A stretch of DNA of 8,600 nucleotides from HRBIN12 sp964447335. Its GTDB lineage: Bacteria > Actinomycetota > UBA4738 > HRBIN12. The translations under genes were made by a program, and so were the position numbers. Below are positions 1-5,486 of the stretch, one piece after another. The number at the start of each line of letters is the position of its first letter. Positions within the stretch are counted from its first letter, which is position 1. Under the pieces are notes generated by a model. It had not been told where the DNA came from, did not search any database, and saw only the letters and a program-made list of their open reading frames with translations. The stretch covers positions 1-8,600 of the forward strand of contig CAYUSA010000082.1 of the NCBI GenBank assembly GCA_964447335.1, written 5' to 3'.

Positions 1-788
1 CCGCTGGAAGAGGCGGCGGCAGTGGAAGTGACGCTAATGTTGTCGCGGGGGATGGGGTTCACGGCGCCACCGGTGCCGGCATTGGGGTTGGTGACGGTGA
101 CGATGAAGGGCAGGTCCAGGGTGCCGCCCACCCCGACATTCAGGGAGGTGGCAACCGCCGGCTGGGTGAAGGTCACCACGGGCACCGAGGTGGCCATCAC
201 GCCGAAGCTGACGGCGGGGCCGGGCTCCGTGAAGTTCACCTGCGGCGGGCCGGCCTCGCGCAGCGCCTCCTCGACCTCGAAGAACTCCTCTTCCTTGAAG
301 TCGAACATCCGCGCCACGATCCCCGACGGGAACTGCTGCACCCGCTGGTTGTAGTCGCGCACGTTCGCGTTGTAGAAGCGCCGCGAGGTCTGCAGGCGAT
401 CCTCCGTGTTCGTGAGCTCACCCTGCAGGGCGAGGAAGTTCTGGTTCGCCTTCAGGTCCGGGTAATTCTCGACGACCGCGAACAGCTGGCGCAGGGCGGC
501 GACGAACGGACCCTCGGCGGCGGCCTGCGAGGCCGGCGAGCCGGTCGCGGACGCGGCCGCGGCCCGGGCACGGGTGACGTTCTCGAACACCTCGCGCTCG
601 TGGGTGGCGTAGCCCTTGACGGTCTCGACGAGGTTCGGGATGAGGTCGTACCGGCGGCGCAGCTCGGTGTCGATGTTCGCCCACGCGTCCTTGATGAGCT
701 GTCGCTGCGAGACGAACCGGTTGTAGGAGACGATGCCGAAGACGGCGACGAGCGCCACCAGCCCCAGGACGACCCAGAGAACCCACAT
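1..788 (-). CDS. lemA: LemA-family membrane protein with unusual C-terminal extension; 3' end outside window
   Basis: LemA proteins are anchored by one N-terminal helix and fold into a helical bundle; their role is poorly known, with links to membrane stress and secretion. Here the helix is residues 1-20 (MWVLWVVLGLVALVAVFGIV). The bundle has hallmark segments: SYNRFVSQRQLIKDAWANID, then the conserved RRYDLIPNLVETVKGYATHE (45-64), ENVTRARAAA, ENYPDLKANQNFLALQGELT, then NTEDRLQTSRRFYNANVRDY, FPSGIVARMF and the near-terminal FFEVEEA. A normal LemA protein would end close to VNF at residues 184-186. Here the frame continues for at least 76 more residues rich in Thr, Val, Pro and Gly (for example TLDLPFIVTVTNPNAGTGG) and is still open at the window edge. 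The visible part is 262 residues. The ATG at 788 has a moderate AAGGAA site. The core is certain; the extension is discussed under findings. Confidence 0.95.
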   Translation of the reverse strand, partial: MWVLWVVLGLVALVAVFGIVSYNRFVSQRQLIKDAWANIDTELRRRYDLIPNLVETVKGYATHEREVFENVTRARAAAASATGSPASQAAAEGPFVAALRQLFAVVENYPDLKANQNFLALQGELTNTEDRLQTSRRFYNANVRDYNQRVQQFPSGIVARMFDFKEEEFFEVEEALREAGPPQVNFTEPGPAVSFGVMATSVPVVTFTQPAVATSLNVGVGGTLDLPFIVTVTNPNAGTGGAVNPIPRDNISVTSTAAASSS

Positions 789-818
789 CGCGATCTCGTT
801 CCTTCCACTCGGAGGGAC

Positions 819-836
819 GCCGCCACGCTCGGCGGC
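819..836. other. Hairpin in the gap upstream of the LemA-family gene
   Basis: GCCGCC-GAGCGT-GGCGGC on the minus strand (6-bp perfect GC arms, 6-base loop) lies between the stop of paralogue 3 (849) and the LemA start (788). No T-tract follows, so it is at best a weak or attenuating terminator or an mRNA-stabilising stem. In DNA this GC-rich, chance is possible. Otherwise the 60-base gap shows only a modest AAGGAA ribosome site about 10 bases before the ATG. Confidence 0.35.
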
Positions 837-848
837 CCGGCGTGGAGC

Positions 849-1535
849 CTACCCGCTCGCGTCCGGCCCGTACAGCTCGAACACGACCCGAGGCACGTGC
901 TCGCGGAACCCCTTGAGCGTCCCGAGGAGCGGCACGAGCTCGGTCGGCCGGCGTCGCTTGCTGAAGCACAGGAGCCAACGCCCGCACACCTCGAACCCGA
1001 AGGCACGGTCGGTCTGGAGCAGGAACCGCATCATCCGTTGGTCGACGAGGTCGCTCGCGAACCGGCGGTCCTTGGACTTCACGTTGAAGGCGTCGTTGAA
1101 CTCCTGGAGCTCGTACTGGATGTCGTCAAGCCCGATCGCGTCGGCGAGCCGCGTGAAGAAACCCTCGCGGCCGATCGTGATCGGAGAGCAAGCCGCGTCG
1201 ATCTCGGCTACGGCGCACGAGAACCGGTAGTAGGTCTTCGTCCGGTTGCCCTTGGAGTCGGTGGACTCCTCGTAGTACCAGTAGTCGAACTCGCGGAGCG
1301 GGAGGTCCTGCCATGCCCCCCACATCACGTTCTCGGTCCCGCGGCCGTCGCCCTTCGTGAGCAGCGCGAACGGAAAGCCGAGGCACCCCTGGGAGTCGTC
1401 GGGCGTGAACTCGAGCCCGAGCTGGCGAGCCATGAGCGCCAGCTCGCGGATGCGCTTGCGCTTCAGGTGATACGAGATCGCGGCGCCCGCGACGATCGCG
1501 GCGACGACGAGGACGACGATGATCGCAACGTCCAT
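849..1535 (-). CDS. Uncharacterised single-helix membrane protein, paralogue 3 of 3
   Basis: Protein of 228 residues with an N-terminal signal-anchor (MDVAIIVVLVVAAIVAGAAI, then a basic HLKRKR stop-transfer stretch). It carries the clearest version of the family motifs: ENVMWGAW (68-75) followed by REFDYWYYEE, QYELQEFNDAFNV (140-152), RRFASDLVDQRMMRFLL, GFEVCGRWLLCFSK, and HVPRVVFELYG at the end. Function unknown. The charged loop after FDYWYYEE (STDSKGNRTKTYYRFSC) places a Y/R-rich strand where paralogue 1 has REERYSCAV, supporting common descent. The ATG at 1535 is chosen because it starts the hydrophobic anchor cleanly. An in-frame TTG (1571) or GTG (1550) would add 12 or 5 residues with no better ribosome site. 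It is separated from the 64-residue gene by 46 bases and from the LemA gene by 60 bases, the loosest spacing in the window. Confidence 0.85.
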   Translation of the reverse strand: MDVAIIVVLVVAAIVAGAAISYHLKRKRIRELALMARQLGLEFTPDDSQGCLGFPFALLTKGDGRGTENVMWGAWQDLPLREFDYWYYEESTDSKGNRTKTYYRFSCAVAEIDAACSPITIGREGFFTRLADAIGLDDIQYELQEFNDAFNVKSKDRRFASDLVDQRMMRFLLQTDRAFGFEVCGRWLLCFSKRRRPTELVPLLGTLKGFREHVPRVVFELYGPDASG

Positions 1536-1581
1536 GATGGATATCCGAACCCACGCGGGGCGCCGGAGCAAGCAGCCCGGC

Positions 1582-1776
1582 TCAGCCGGCCGGGGGGGGC
1601 TCCTTCGAACGGCCGCCGAGCAACAGCCCGACGCCGAGCGCGATGAGGAACACCGGGAGCACGTAGGAGACCTTGAGCTCCCACATGTCCAGGCGGTCGA
1701 GCAGGAACAGCACGCCGGCCACGACGAACGCGATCCCGAACGCGAGCGCCACCCGGTCGACCGACCGATCAGCCAC
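1582..1776 (-). CDS. Small two-helix membrane protein related to the LiaF membrane region
   Basis: A 64-residue protein with two helices (about 9-26, ALAFGIAFVVAGVLFLLD, and 36-54, VSYVLPVFLIALGVGLLLGG) and a short charged and Pro-rich tail. The order of features (a small-residue helix ending in LLD, a short turn with Trp, then a helix starting with LP and containing LGVGLLL) matches residues 18-63 of the preceding LiaF-like protein and the C-terminal half of the PspC-domain protein. It therefore looks like a free-standing LiaF/DUF5668-type unit. The GTG at 1776 has a GGAGG 6 bases upstream and overlaps the previous gene by 8 bases. A longer reading from 1803 would add 9 residues inside the previous gene and is less likely. 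A role as a membrane partner of the PspC/LiaF-like proteins is inferred from position. Confidence 0.82.
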   Translation of the reverse strand: MADRSVDRVALAFGIAFVVAGVLFLLDRLDMWELKVSYVLPVFLIALGVGLLLGGRSKEPPPAG

Positions 1777-2413
1777 GCCGCACCTCCACCTGCCCGAGCC
1801 CAACCGACAGGTTCAGGTTGATCGCCGGTGCCGATACGCAGGACATCACCGGCGTGCGGTACTCGGGCGCCACACCCCCTTCGGCTCGACCGAACACATC
1901 AACCTCTCCCAGACCCGCACGAGCGTGAGCCGAGACGCAGGGGAACCGACGAGGCACGATCACGACCAGGTCCCCGATGCCGACCCGGGCCTCGATCTTC
2001 GCAGCGGTCGGATCCCGACCGGGCGAGTACGTCAAGTCGCTGAGGTCGACCGTGAGCCTCCCGATCGTCAACTCGTAGGTTGCGTCCCGCAGCGAGACGG
2101 GCCGCTCCGTCCGGTCCCCCACGCCACCCGAGAGCGGGATCTTCACGACGGTACCGACGGTGAGCGCGACGGTGAGGACCACGCCGAGGGCGATCAGCCC
2201 GCCCCGACCTCGCCCCTGCCATCCGGCGACGACGAGCGCGGCGCCGACCAGGATGAGCCCGACCGGCAGGATCAGGTCCCAGTCCAGGTTGGTCGCGCCG
2301 ACCGCGTCGAGCAGCCAGCCGATGCCGAGGAGCACGAGGAAGGCGCCGACCAGGAGCCGTCCGATCGGGAGCGGCTTGGGTGGGGTGACGGGCGGGGACG
2401 GAAGGGAGCTCAT
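1769..2413 (-). CDS. LiaF-like membrane protein with C-terminal beta-repeat (toast-rack-like) domain
   Basis: Protein of 214 residues. After a Pro-rich N-terminus (1-16) come three predicted membrane helices: about 17-36 (GAFLVLLGIGWLLD), 46-64 (DLILPVGLILVGAALVV) and 72-90. This corresponds to the LiaF/DUF5668 membrane unit plus one helix. Residues about 105-214 are beta-rich and repetitive: YELTIGRLTVDLSDL, ARVGIGDLVVIVP, HARAGLGEVDVFG and NLNLSVGLGQVEVR. This matches the extracytoplasmic adhesin-like fold of LiaF C-termini and toast-rack proteins, which act in cell-envelope antibiotic and stress responses. The ATG at 2413 overlaps the PspC-gene stop by 4 bases and has no ribosome site of its own, which fits coupling. 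The frame stays open upstream to 2737, but that part overlaps the PspC gene and is a shadow. Two cysteines (in FPCVS and MSCVS) may pair if the domain is exported. Confidence 0.87.
   Translation of the reverse strand: MSSLPSPPVTPPKPLPIGRLLVGAFLVLLGIGWLLDAVGATNLDWDLILPVGLILVGAALVVAGWQGRGRGGLIALGVVLTVALTVGTVVKIPLSGGVGDRTERPVSLRDATYELTIGRLTVDLSDLTYSPGRDPTAAKIEARVGIGDLVVIVPRRFPCVSAHARAGLGEVDVFGRAEGGVAPEYRTPVMSCVSAPAINLNLSVGLGQVEVRRG
1781..1787 (-). promoter_or_regulatory. Shine-Dalgarno of the 64-residue membrane protein gene
   Basis: GGAGGTG on the minus strand lies within the last codons of the LiaF-like gene. Its GGAGG core is 6 bases before the GTG at 1776, which it selects as start over the GTG-free extension further upstream. 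Confidence 0.7.
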
Positions 2414-2811
2414 CGGCGCGCCGACGCCTGGACGATGACCGCCATGCCGATCGCGACGAGCGCGAGCGGCCACAGGTACTTGCCGATCCGCGGGATGCTG
2501 AGGTTGAGCAGCAGCAGCACGCCGATCGCGATGAGCGCTCCGCCCGCCACCAGCCGGAGCGTCTCGGCGTTCGAAGGTGCGCGCGCGCCGAGCGGCTCGC
2601 CCGGCTTCTCCTCGGGGATGAGGATCCAGGCGACGACGTACAGGATCACCCCGCCGCCGCCCGCGAGCGCGAGCACGACGAACGCGATGCGCAGCAGCAC
2701 CGGGTCGATGCCGAGGTACCTTCCGAGCCCGGCACACACGCCGCCGAGGGTTCGATCTTCGCGGCTGCGCCGAAGGACCCGCGGCTCGCCTCGACCGCCA
2801 ACGTCGGTCAC
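2410..2811 (-). CDS. PspC-domain membrane protein
   Basis: Membrane protein of 133 residues. The PspC domain spans about residues 12-68: VLRRSREDRTLGGVCAGLGR, YLGIDPVLLRIAFVVLAL, a Gly-rich turn, then VVAWILIPEE. PspC domains belong to phage-shock and envelope-stress systems. The C-terminal half adds two more helices (about 88-105 and 111-128) with a G-x-L-I-A-I-G-V-L-L-L-L pattern and a Y-L-W-P-L-A-L-V-A-I-G pattern, like the membrane region of LiaF-type proteins and like the two following genes. The start is the GTG at 2811, which leaves the whole domain intact and has a promoter-like TANNNT box 6 bases upstream rather than a ribosome site. The stop overlaps the next start (ATGA), so the two are probably translationally coupled. 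The role in sensing membrane or cell-wall stress is inferred from family and neighbours. Confidence 0.93.
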   Translation of the reverse strand: MTDVGGRGEPRVLRRSREDRTLGGVCAGLGRYLGIDPVLLRIAFVVLALAGGGGVILYVVAWILIPEEKPGEPLGARAPSNAETLRLVAGGALIAIGVLLLLNLSIPRIGKYLWPLALVAIGMAVIVQASARR

Positions 2812-2847
2812 GGGCCCACGCTACGACGGTGAGCGGCCGCTCTTCAA
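2812..2847 (-). promoter_or_regulatory. Possible leaderless promoter before the PspC-domain gene
   Basis: On the minus strand TTGAAG (2842-2847, -35-like) is followed after 18 bases by TAGCGT (2818-2823, TANNNT -10). Six bases later comes the GTG at 2811. No ribosome site precedes the GTG. The -35 overlaps the stop codon of the upstream gene. The layout matches the candidate at 3666-3677. It is a by-eye match in GC-rich DNA and needs transcription-start data. Confidence 0.5.
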
Positions 2848-3665
2848 GTCCCGACCGGCGGGGGCGGCGTCTCCACCGGCGGGAGCGGCGTCTCCACCGG
2901 CGGGGACGGTGAGGTCTCCACCGGCGGGGGCGGCGTCTCGGGCTCCGCGGCGGTTCGCACCTCCTCGGGGATCCGGTCGAGGAATGCCTGCAACGCCTCG
3001 AGCACGAGGTCTCGGTCCTTCACCGGGACGGCGGGGCCGTACAGCAGCAGGGCTGCGCCGATGACCTCGAACCCCCAGCGATCCCCTTCACCGAGGAGCC
3101 AGTCACTCATCCGCTCGTCGAGGAACGCGGCGGCGAACGCACCGTCCGAGCACCGGACGTCGAAGATGCGGCCGATGCGCTCGAGCGCGGTCTCGGCGAT
3201 CGGTACCCCCGGGCGGTCCGCGACCGGTGTGAGGAAACCGTGCGGCTCGACCAGCAGGTGAGGAGCATCGAGCGGGGCGAGCGTGAGGACGCACGTGAAC
3301 GAGCGCGCCGGGGCCGGCGTGCCGGCCGGCGCCGATGTGACATGTGCGAGGTCGAACATCTGGACCCTCGACCCGCGCCACCCCCCCTGCATCACCTCAT
3401 GGACGCGCGCGTCGTGCCCCCGCTCGAACAGGGCGAACGGGTACGCCGTGAGCGCGAAGCGCTCCGCCGGCACCGACGCGAGCCCGAGCATCTGGGCGGC
3501 GGTCCTCACCGGCGCCCGCTTCGGGCTCGAGGTGAGGGCCTGGTTCGCCCACGCCACACCCACGACGAACAGCGCGAGCACGAGGAGCGGCGGCAGGACC
3601 TTGAGGAAGAGCGCAGCAAGCACGACCGCGGCGAACAGCGCGAGGACCCGGACCCACGGCTTCAC
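2844..3665 (-). CDS. Uncharacterised membrane protein with Pro-rich repeat tail, paralogue 2 of 3
   Basis: A 273-residue protein of unknown function. Two hydrophobic segments near the N-terminus (about 4-20 and 24-41, split by KVLPP) form a hairpin or one long anchor. The soluble domain carries degenerate versions of the family motifs: EVMQGGW (90-96) followed by MFD, then IGRIFDVRCSDGAFAAAFLD, ERMSDWLL and GFEVIGAALLLYGP. It is the most diverged copy; for example the FN of the F-N-x-x-F motif is changed. The last 31 residues are Pro-rich repeats (see 2847-2939). The frame stays open far upstream to 4151, but that part overlaps the previous gene and has an Arg/Gly/Ala-rich shadow composition. 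The hydrophobic N-terminus begins just after the GTG at 3665, which I take as the start. There is no ribosome site, but a TANNNT box lies 6 bases upstream. The gap to paralogue 1 is 23 bases. Confidence 0.78.
   Translation of the reverse strand: MKPWVRVLALFAAVVLAALFLKVLPPLLVLALFVVGVAWANQALTSSPKRAPVRTAAQMLGLASVPAERFALTAYPFALFERGHDARVHEVMQGGWRGSRVQMFDLAHVTSAPAGTPAPARSFTCVLTLAPLDAPHLLVEPHGFLTPVADRPGVPIAETALERIGRIFDVRCSDGAFAAAFLDERMSDWLLGEGDRWGFEVIGAALLLYGPAVPVKDRDLVLEALQAFLDRIPEEVRTAAEPETPPPPVETSPSPPVETPLPPVETPPPPVGT
2847..2939 (-). repeat. In-frame tandem repeat encoding a Pro-rich C-terminal tail
   Basis: The plus-strand 15-mer gtctccaccggcggg recurs at 2869, 2890 and 2914 (periods 21 and 24 bases), with partial copies on both sides. 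Read in the gene it encodes units such as TPPPPVE, TSPSPPVE and TPLPPVE, ending PPPPVGT. All length differences are multiples of 3, so the frame is kept. Copy number is likely to vary between strains by slippage. Confidence 0.9.
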
Positions 3666-3677
3666 GGAGCGAGTGTA
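3666..3677 (-). promoter_or_regulatory. Possible leaderless promoter -10 region before paralogue 2
   Basis: TACACT (3672-3677, a TANNNT-type -10 box) ends 6 bases before the GTG at 3665, and there is no ribosome site before that GTG. This is the spacing expected if transcription starts at or next to the start codon, as is common in actinobacteria. No convincing -35 box is visible. Confidence 0.45.
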
Positions 3678-3690
3678 GAGGCTCTGCCTC
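3678..3690. other. Short perfect inverted repeat between two paralogous genes
   Basis: GAGGC-AGA-GCCTC on the minus strand (5-bp arms, 3-base loop) overlaps the stop codon of the upstream gene and abuts the proposed -10 box of the next. It could be an operator or a small RNA hairpin. There is no T-tract, so it is not a normal terminator. The short arms make chance a real possibility. Confidence 0.3.
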
Positions 3691-4522
3691 AGGGCTCCGT
3701 CGGCTCCGCGTCCGGTCGCGGCGGCGAGTCGCCGAACAGCGACCACGCCACCGGCGGGATGTGCTCTCGGACATCGAGCGCGGTCTCGAGGACCCCCTCG
3801 AGCTCCCACGGCGGGACCTGGGCCGTGGGGACGAGCAACCGCCCATCGACGATCTCGAACCCGCAGCGCGGCGTCAAGGACATCAGCCACTGCATCATCC
3901 GCCCGTCGAGGACGGCGGTCGCGAACCGGGGCTCGGCGGTCCGCACGTGGAAGGCTTGGTTGAACTCCTCCCACTCCATCCGAAGGTCGCCGATGCCCGC
4001 GTCCTGCACGAGCCACGTGAGAGGCGTCTCGTGCTTCACGAGGAGCGAGGGCCACACGCCCGGTACCTCCAGGACCGCGCACGAGTACCGCTCCTCGCGC
4101 TCTTCGCTCGCCCACCGGTACTCGAAGGTGATGACGTCGATCCCACGCCACCGGCCGCTCATCACGTTCGTCACGTCACGGACCCCCATCCGCGGGCGAA
4201 GGAGGTCGAACGGCATCGCCGCGACGCCGATCTCGTCCCTCGGCCACATGCGGAGCCCGAGCCGGCGACCCTCGTCCTGCATCGACAGGCGTCGCGGCTC
4301 CGCTCGGAAGGTGCGGTCGAGCCACCAGAGCCCGGCGATCGTCGCCGCCACTGCGCCCACCGCGAGCACGGTCCGGCGGTCGTCCTCGCTCCCCGTGATC
4401 GCGATCGGCACCGCGAGGATGAAGAACGCGACGCCGAGCCCGATCAACAGGCGTTTCGCGGTGGACGATCGCAGGGTGCGTGGCCCTCCGTGCTGGATCG
4501 TGCCCAGCCTATCCGGACGCAC
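3689..4522 (-). CDS. Uncharacterised two-helix membrane protein, paralogue 1 of 3
   Basis: A 277-residue protein I cannot name; it has two relatives in this window (2844-3665 and 849-1535). Two hydrophobic segments (about residues 24-43 and 51-68) anchor it, followed by a soluble, probably cytosolic domain. That domain holds the motifs shared by the three: NVMSGRW (119-125) followed by a FEY strand, EWEEFNQAFHV (183-193), RFATAVLDGRMMQWL (199-213), then GFEIVDGRLLV and a final IPPVAWSLFG. The C-terminal dozen residues are Pro/Glu-rich and probably disordered. Function unknown; the layout recalls DUF3137-type actinobacterial membrane proteins, but only as a distant resemblance. I use the GTG at 4522, which overlaps the acetyltransferase by 14 bases; the ribosome site is weak, so the exact start is uncertain. 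A TTG or CTG slightly downstream could also serve. Confidence 0.8.
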   Translation of the reverse strand: MRPDRLGTIQHGGPRTLRSSTAKRLLIGLGVAFFILAVPIAITGSEDDRRTVLAVGAVAATIAGLWWLDRTFRAEPRRLSMQDEGRRLGLRMWPRDEIGVAAMPFDLLRPRMGVRDVTNVMSGRWRGIDVITFEYRWASEEREERYSCAVLEVPGVWPSLLVKHETPLTWLVQDAGIGDLRMEWEEFNQAFHVRTAEPRFATAVLDGRMMQWLMSLTPRCGFEIVDGRLLVPTAQVPPWELEGVLETALDVREHIPPVAWSLFGDSPPRPDAEPTEP

Positions 4523-5063
4523 GTGCTCGGGCTCGAACGCCTGGTGGCCCCTGCGTTCCCCGGAGATCCGTCGCCGTCATCGCGTACATCGCGTAGTCGC
4601 GCGGTGGGCCGTCCGCCACCGGCATGAACCCGCGGAGCACTCCCTCGAACGCGAAGCCGTTCTTCTCGAGGGAGCGACGCATCGCCGTGTTGTCCACGTC
4701 GGTCGTCGACTGCACGCGGTGGGCGCCCTCGCGCTCGAACAGATGGGTCGCCGCGAGCGCCACGGCCTCGGTCCCGACGCCGCGACCGCGGTCGGCCGCC
4801 TCCCATAGGTCGAGCCCGATCTCCCACACGCCCGGCGGCATCGCCTGATCCGAGCAGCGGACCTGAAGATCGCCGACGAGCCGCCCCGCGGTCTCCACCG
4901 CGAAGAGGATCTCCCACGCCGTGCGCGTCCCCGAGAGCGCGAGCCGACGGCGGCGAACCTCGCGGCGCTCGGCGTCCTCCGGGGGTTGCCGCGCGAGCGC
5001 GAGATCGAACTCGTCCTCGCGGAAAGGCCGAAGCATCACCGTGTCGCCGCGGAGCGTGGTCAC
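4509..5063 (-). CDS. GNAT-family N-acetyltransferase (RimJ/RimL-like)
   Basis: Probable acetyl-CoA-dependent N-acetyltransferase of 184 residues; the substrate (protein N-terminus, antibiotic or small amine) cannot be told from sequence. Seen: an N-terminal GDTVMLRPFREDEFDLAL typical of the RimJ/RimL-like branch; the strand VWEIGLDLWEAADRGRGVG carrying the acetyl-CoA loop R-G-R-G-V-G (about 92-97); and the late GNAT motif DNTAMRRSLEKNGFAFEG (about 124-141). I place the start at the GTG at 5063. It overlaps the hspR stop (GTGA), and GGGAGGAG lies 8 bases upstream inside hspR; a GTG at 5081 would add 6 residues but bury that site. Coupling to hspR suggests it is co-expressed with the heat-shock operon. 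The C-terminal tail is Arg/Ala-rich and overlaps the next gene by 14 bases. It resembles a ribosomal-protein acetyltransferase only at family level. Confidence 0.93.
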   Translation of the reverse strand: MTTLRGDTVMLRPFREDEFDLALARQPPEDAERREVRRRRLALSGTRTAWEILFAVETAGRLVGDLQVRCSDQAMPPGVWEIGLDLWEAADRGRGVGTEAVALAATHLFEREGAHRVQSTTDVDNTAMRRSLEKNGFAFEGVLRGFMPVADGPPRDYAMYAMTATDLRGTQGPPGVRARARASG

Positions 5064-5464
5064 GAGGTCGACTCCTCCCACGGGAAGACGAACACGCTCC
5101 GCCGCGGGACGAGGCTGATCCCGCCACGACGACCCGGGACCACGATCGGTCGCCGTGAGAGCTGCTGCTCGAGGTCACGCACGCGCTGGCGCATACGCTC
5201 GAGCTCGAGCTCCATCTGCATGATCCGCTTCACCCCCGCGAGGTTGACACCCTCGGACTGCGTGAGCTCCTGGATCGTGCGCAGCCGCTCGATGTCACGT
5301 TCCGAGTACCGTCGCGTGTTGCCGGAGGTCCGCTCGGGCCGCAGCAGCCCCTTGCGCTCGTAGATGCGCAGCGTCTGCGGGTGCACGCCGGCGAGCTCGG
5401 CCGCGACGCTGATGATGTAGACGGCACGCTCCTCGTGGCCGCCCCGGCGTCCCCCCTCGTTCAC
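5060..5464 (-). CDS. hspR: MerR-family heat-shock repressor HspR
   Basis: Transcriptional repressor of 134 residues that in actinobacteria binds HAIR inverted repeats and represses the dnaK operon, with DnaK acting as co-repressor. The MerR-type winged helix is at about residues 15-82: AVYIISVAAELAGVHPQTLR, then IYERKGLL, a TSGNTRRYSERDI wing, and the HspR-typical EGVNLAGVKRI (71-81). A short coiled coil follows (about 84-103), then a basic linker and a hydrophobic tail, SVFVFPWEESTS. I place the start at the GTG at 5464 because GGAGGAGG lies 8 bases before it. An in-frame GTG at 5482 would add 6 residues, but its own ribosome site is poor and that reading would bury the good one. It is the last heat-shock gene of the operon. 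Its stop overlaps the next gene by 4 bases. No HAIR element (CTTGAGT-N7-ACTCAAG) was found by eye in this window; it should lie upstream of dnaK. Confidence 0.97.
   Translation of the reverse strand: MNEGGRRGGHEERAVYIISVAAELAGVHPQTLRIYERKGLLRPERTSGNTRRYSERDIERLRTIQELTQSEGVNLAGVKRIMQMELELERMRQRVRDLEQQLSRRPIVVPGRRGGISLVPRRSVFVFPWEESTS
5072..5079 (-). promoter_or_regulatory. Shine-Dalgarno of the acetyltransferase gene
   Basis: GGGAGGAG on the minus strand, inside the end of hspR, is 8 bases before the GTG at 5063. The arrangement (GGAGGAG-type core, 8-base spacer, GTG) is nearly the same as that of hspR. Confidence 0.75.
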
Positions 5465-5472
5465 CGTTGCAT

Positions 5473-5480
5473 CCTCCTCC
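5473..5480 (-). promoter_or_regulatory. Shine-Dalgarno deciding the hspR start
   Basis: On the minus strand GGAGGAGG lies in the short dnaJ-hspR gap, 8 bases before the GTG at 5464. It is the reason for preferring that start over the in-frame GTG at 5482. Confidence 0.75.
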
Positions 5481-5486
5481 ACGCCC

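Noticed and set aside
819..836. Rho-independent terminator before lemA
   Set aside because: The stem is good but no T-tract follows on the minus strand, so I list it only as a hairpin.
600..1646. Plus-strand open frame of about 350 residues
   Set aside because: Antisense to lemA and paralogue 3, dominated by Glu/Arg/Val/Leu shadow composition; no start context or domain.
2414..2737. Upstream extension of the LiaF-like frame to 2737
   Set aside because: Overlaps the PspC-domain gene in another frame and lacks any domain; the ATGA overlap at 2413 gives a natural start.
2847..2939. CRISPR-like array
   Set aside because: Units are only 21-24 bases with no unique spacers and encode an in-frame Pro-rich tail; there are no cas genes.
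1673..3064. Plus-strand open frame of about 460 residues
   Set aside because: Low-complexity Arg/Ser/Pro composition and wholly antisense to the PspC, LiaF-like and paralogue genes; treated as a shadow.
3666..4151. Upstream extension of the paralogue 2 frame to 4151
   Set aside because: It overlaps paralogue 1 and is Arg/Gly/Ala-rich; the hydrophobic anchor starts only after the GTG at 3665.
3240..4808. Long plus-strand open frame (about 520 residues) antisense to three genes
   Set aside because: Arg/Pro/Gly/His-rich, no recognisable motif, and lies opposite minus-strand genes with clear family motifs; long antisense frames are expected in GC-rich DNA.
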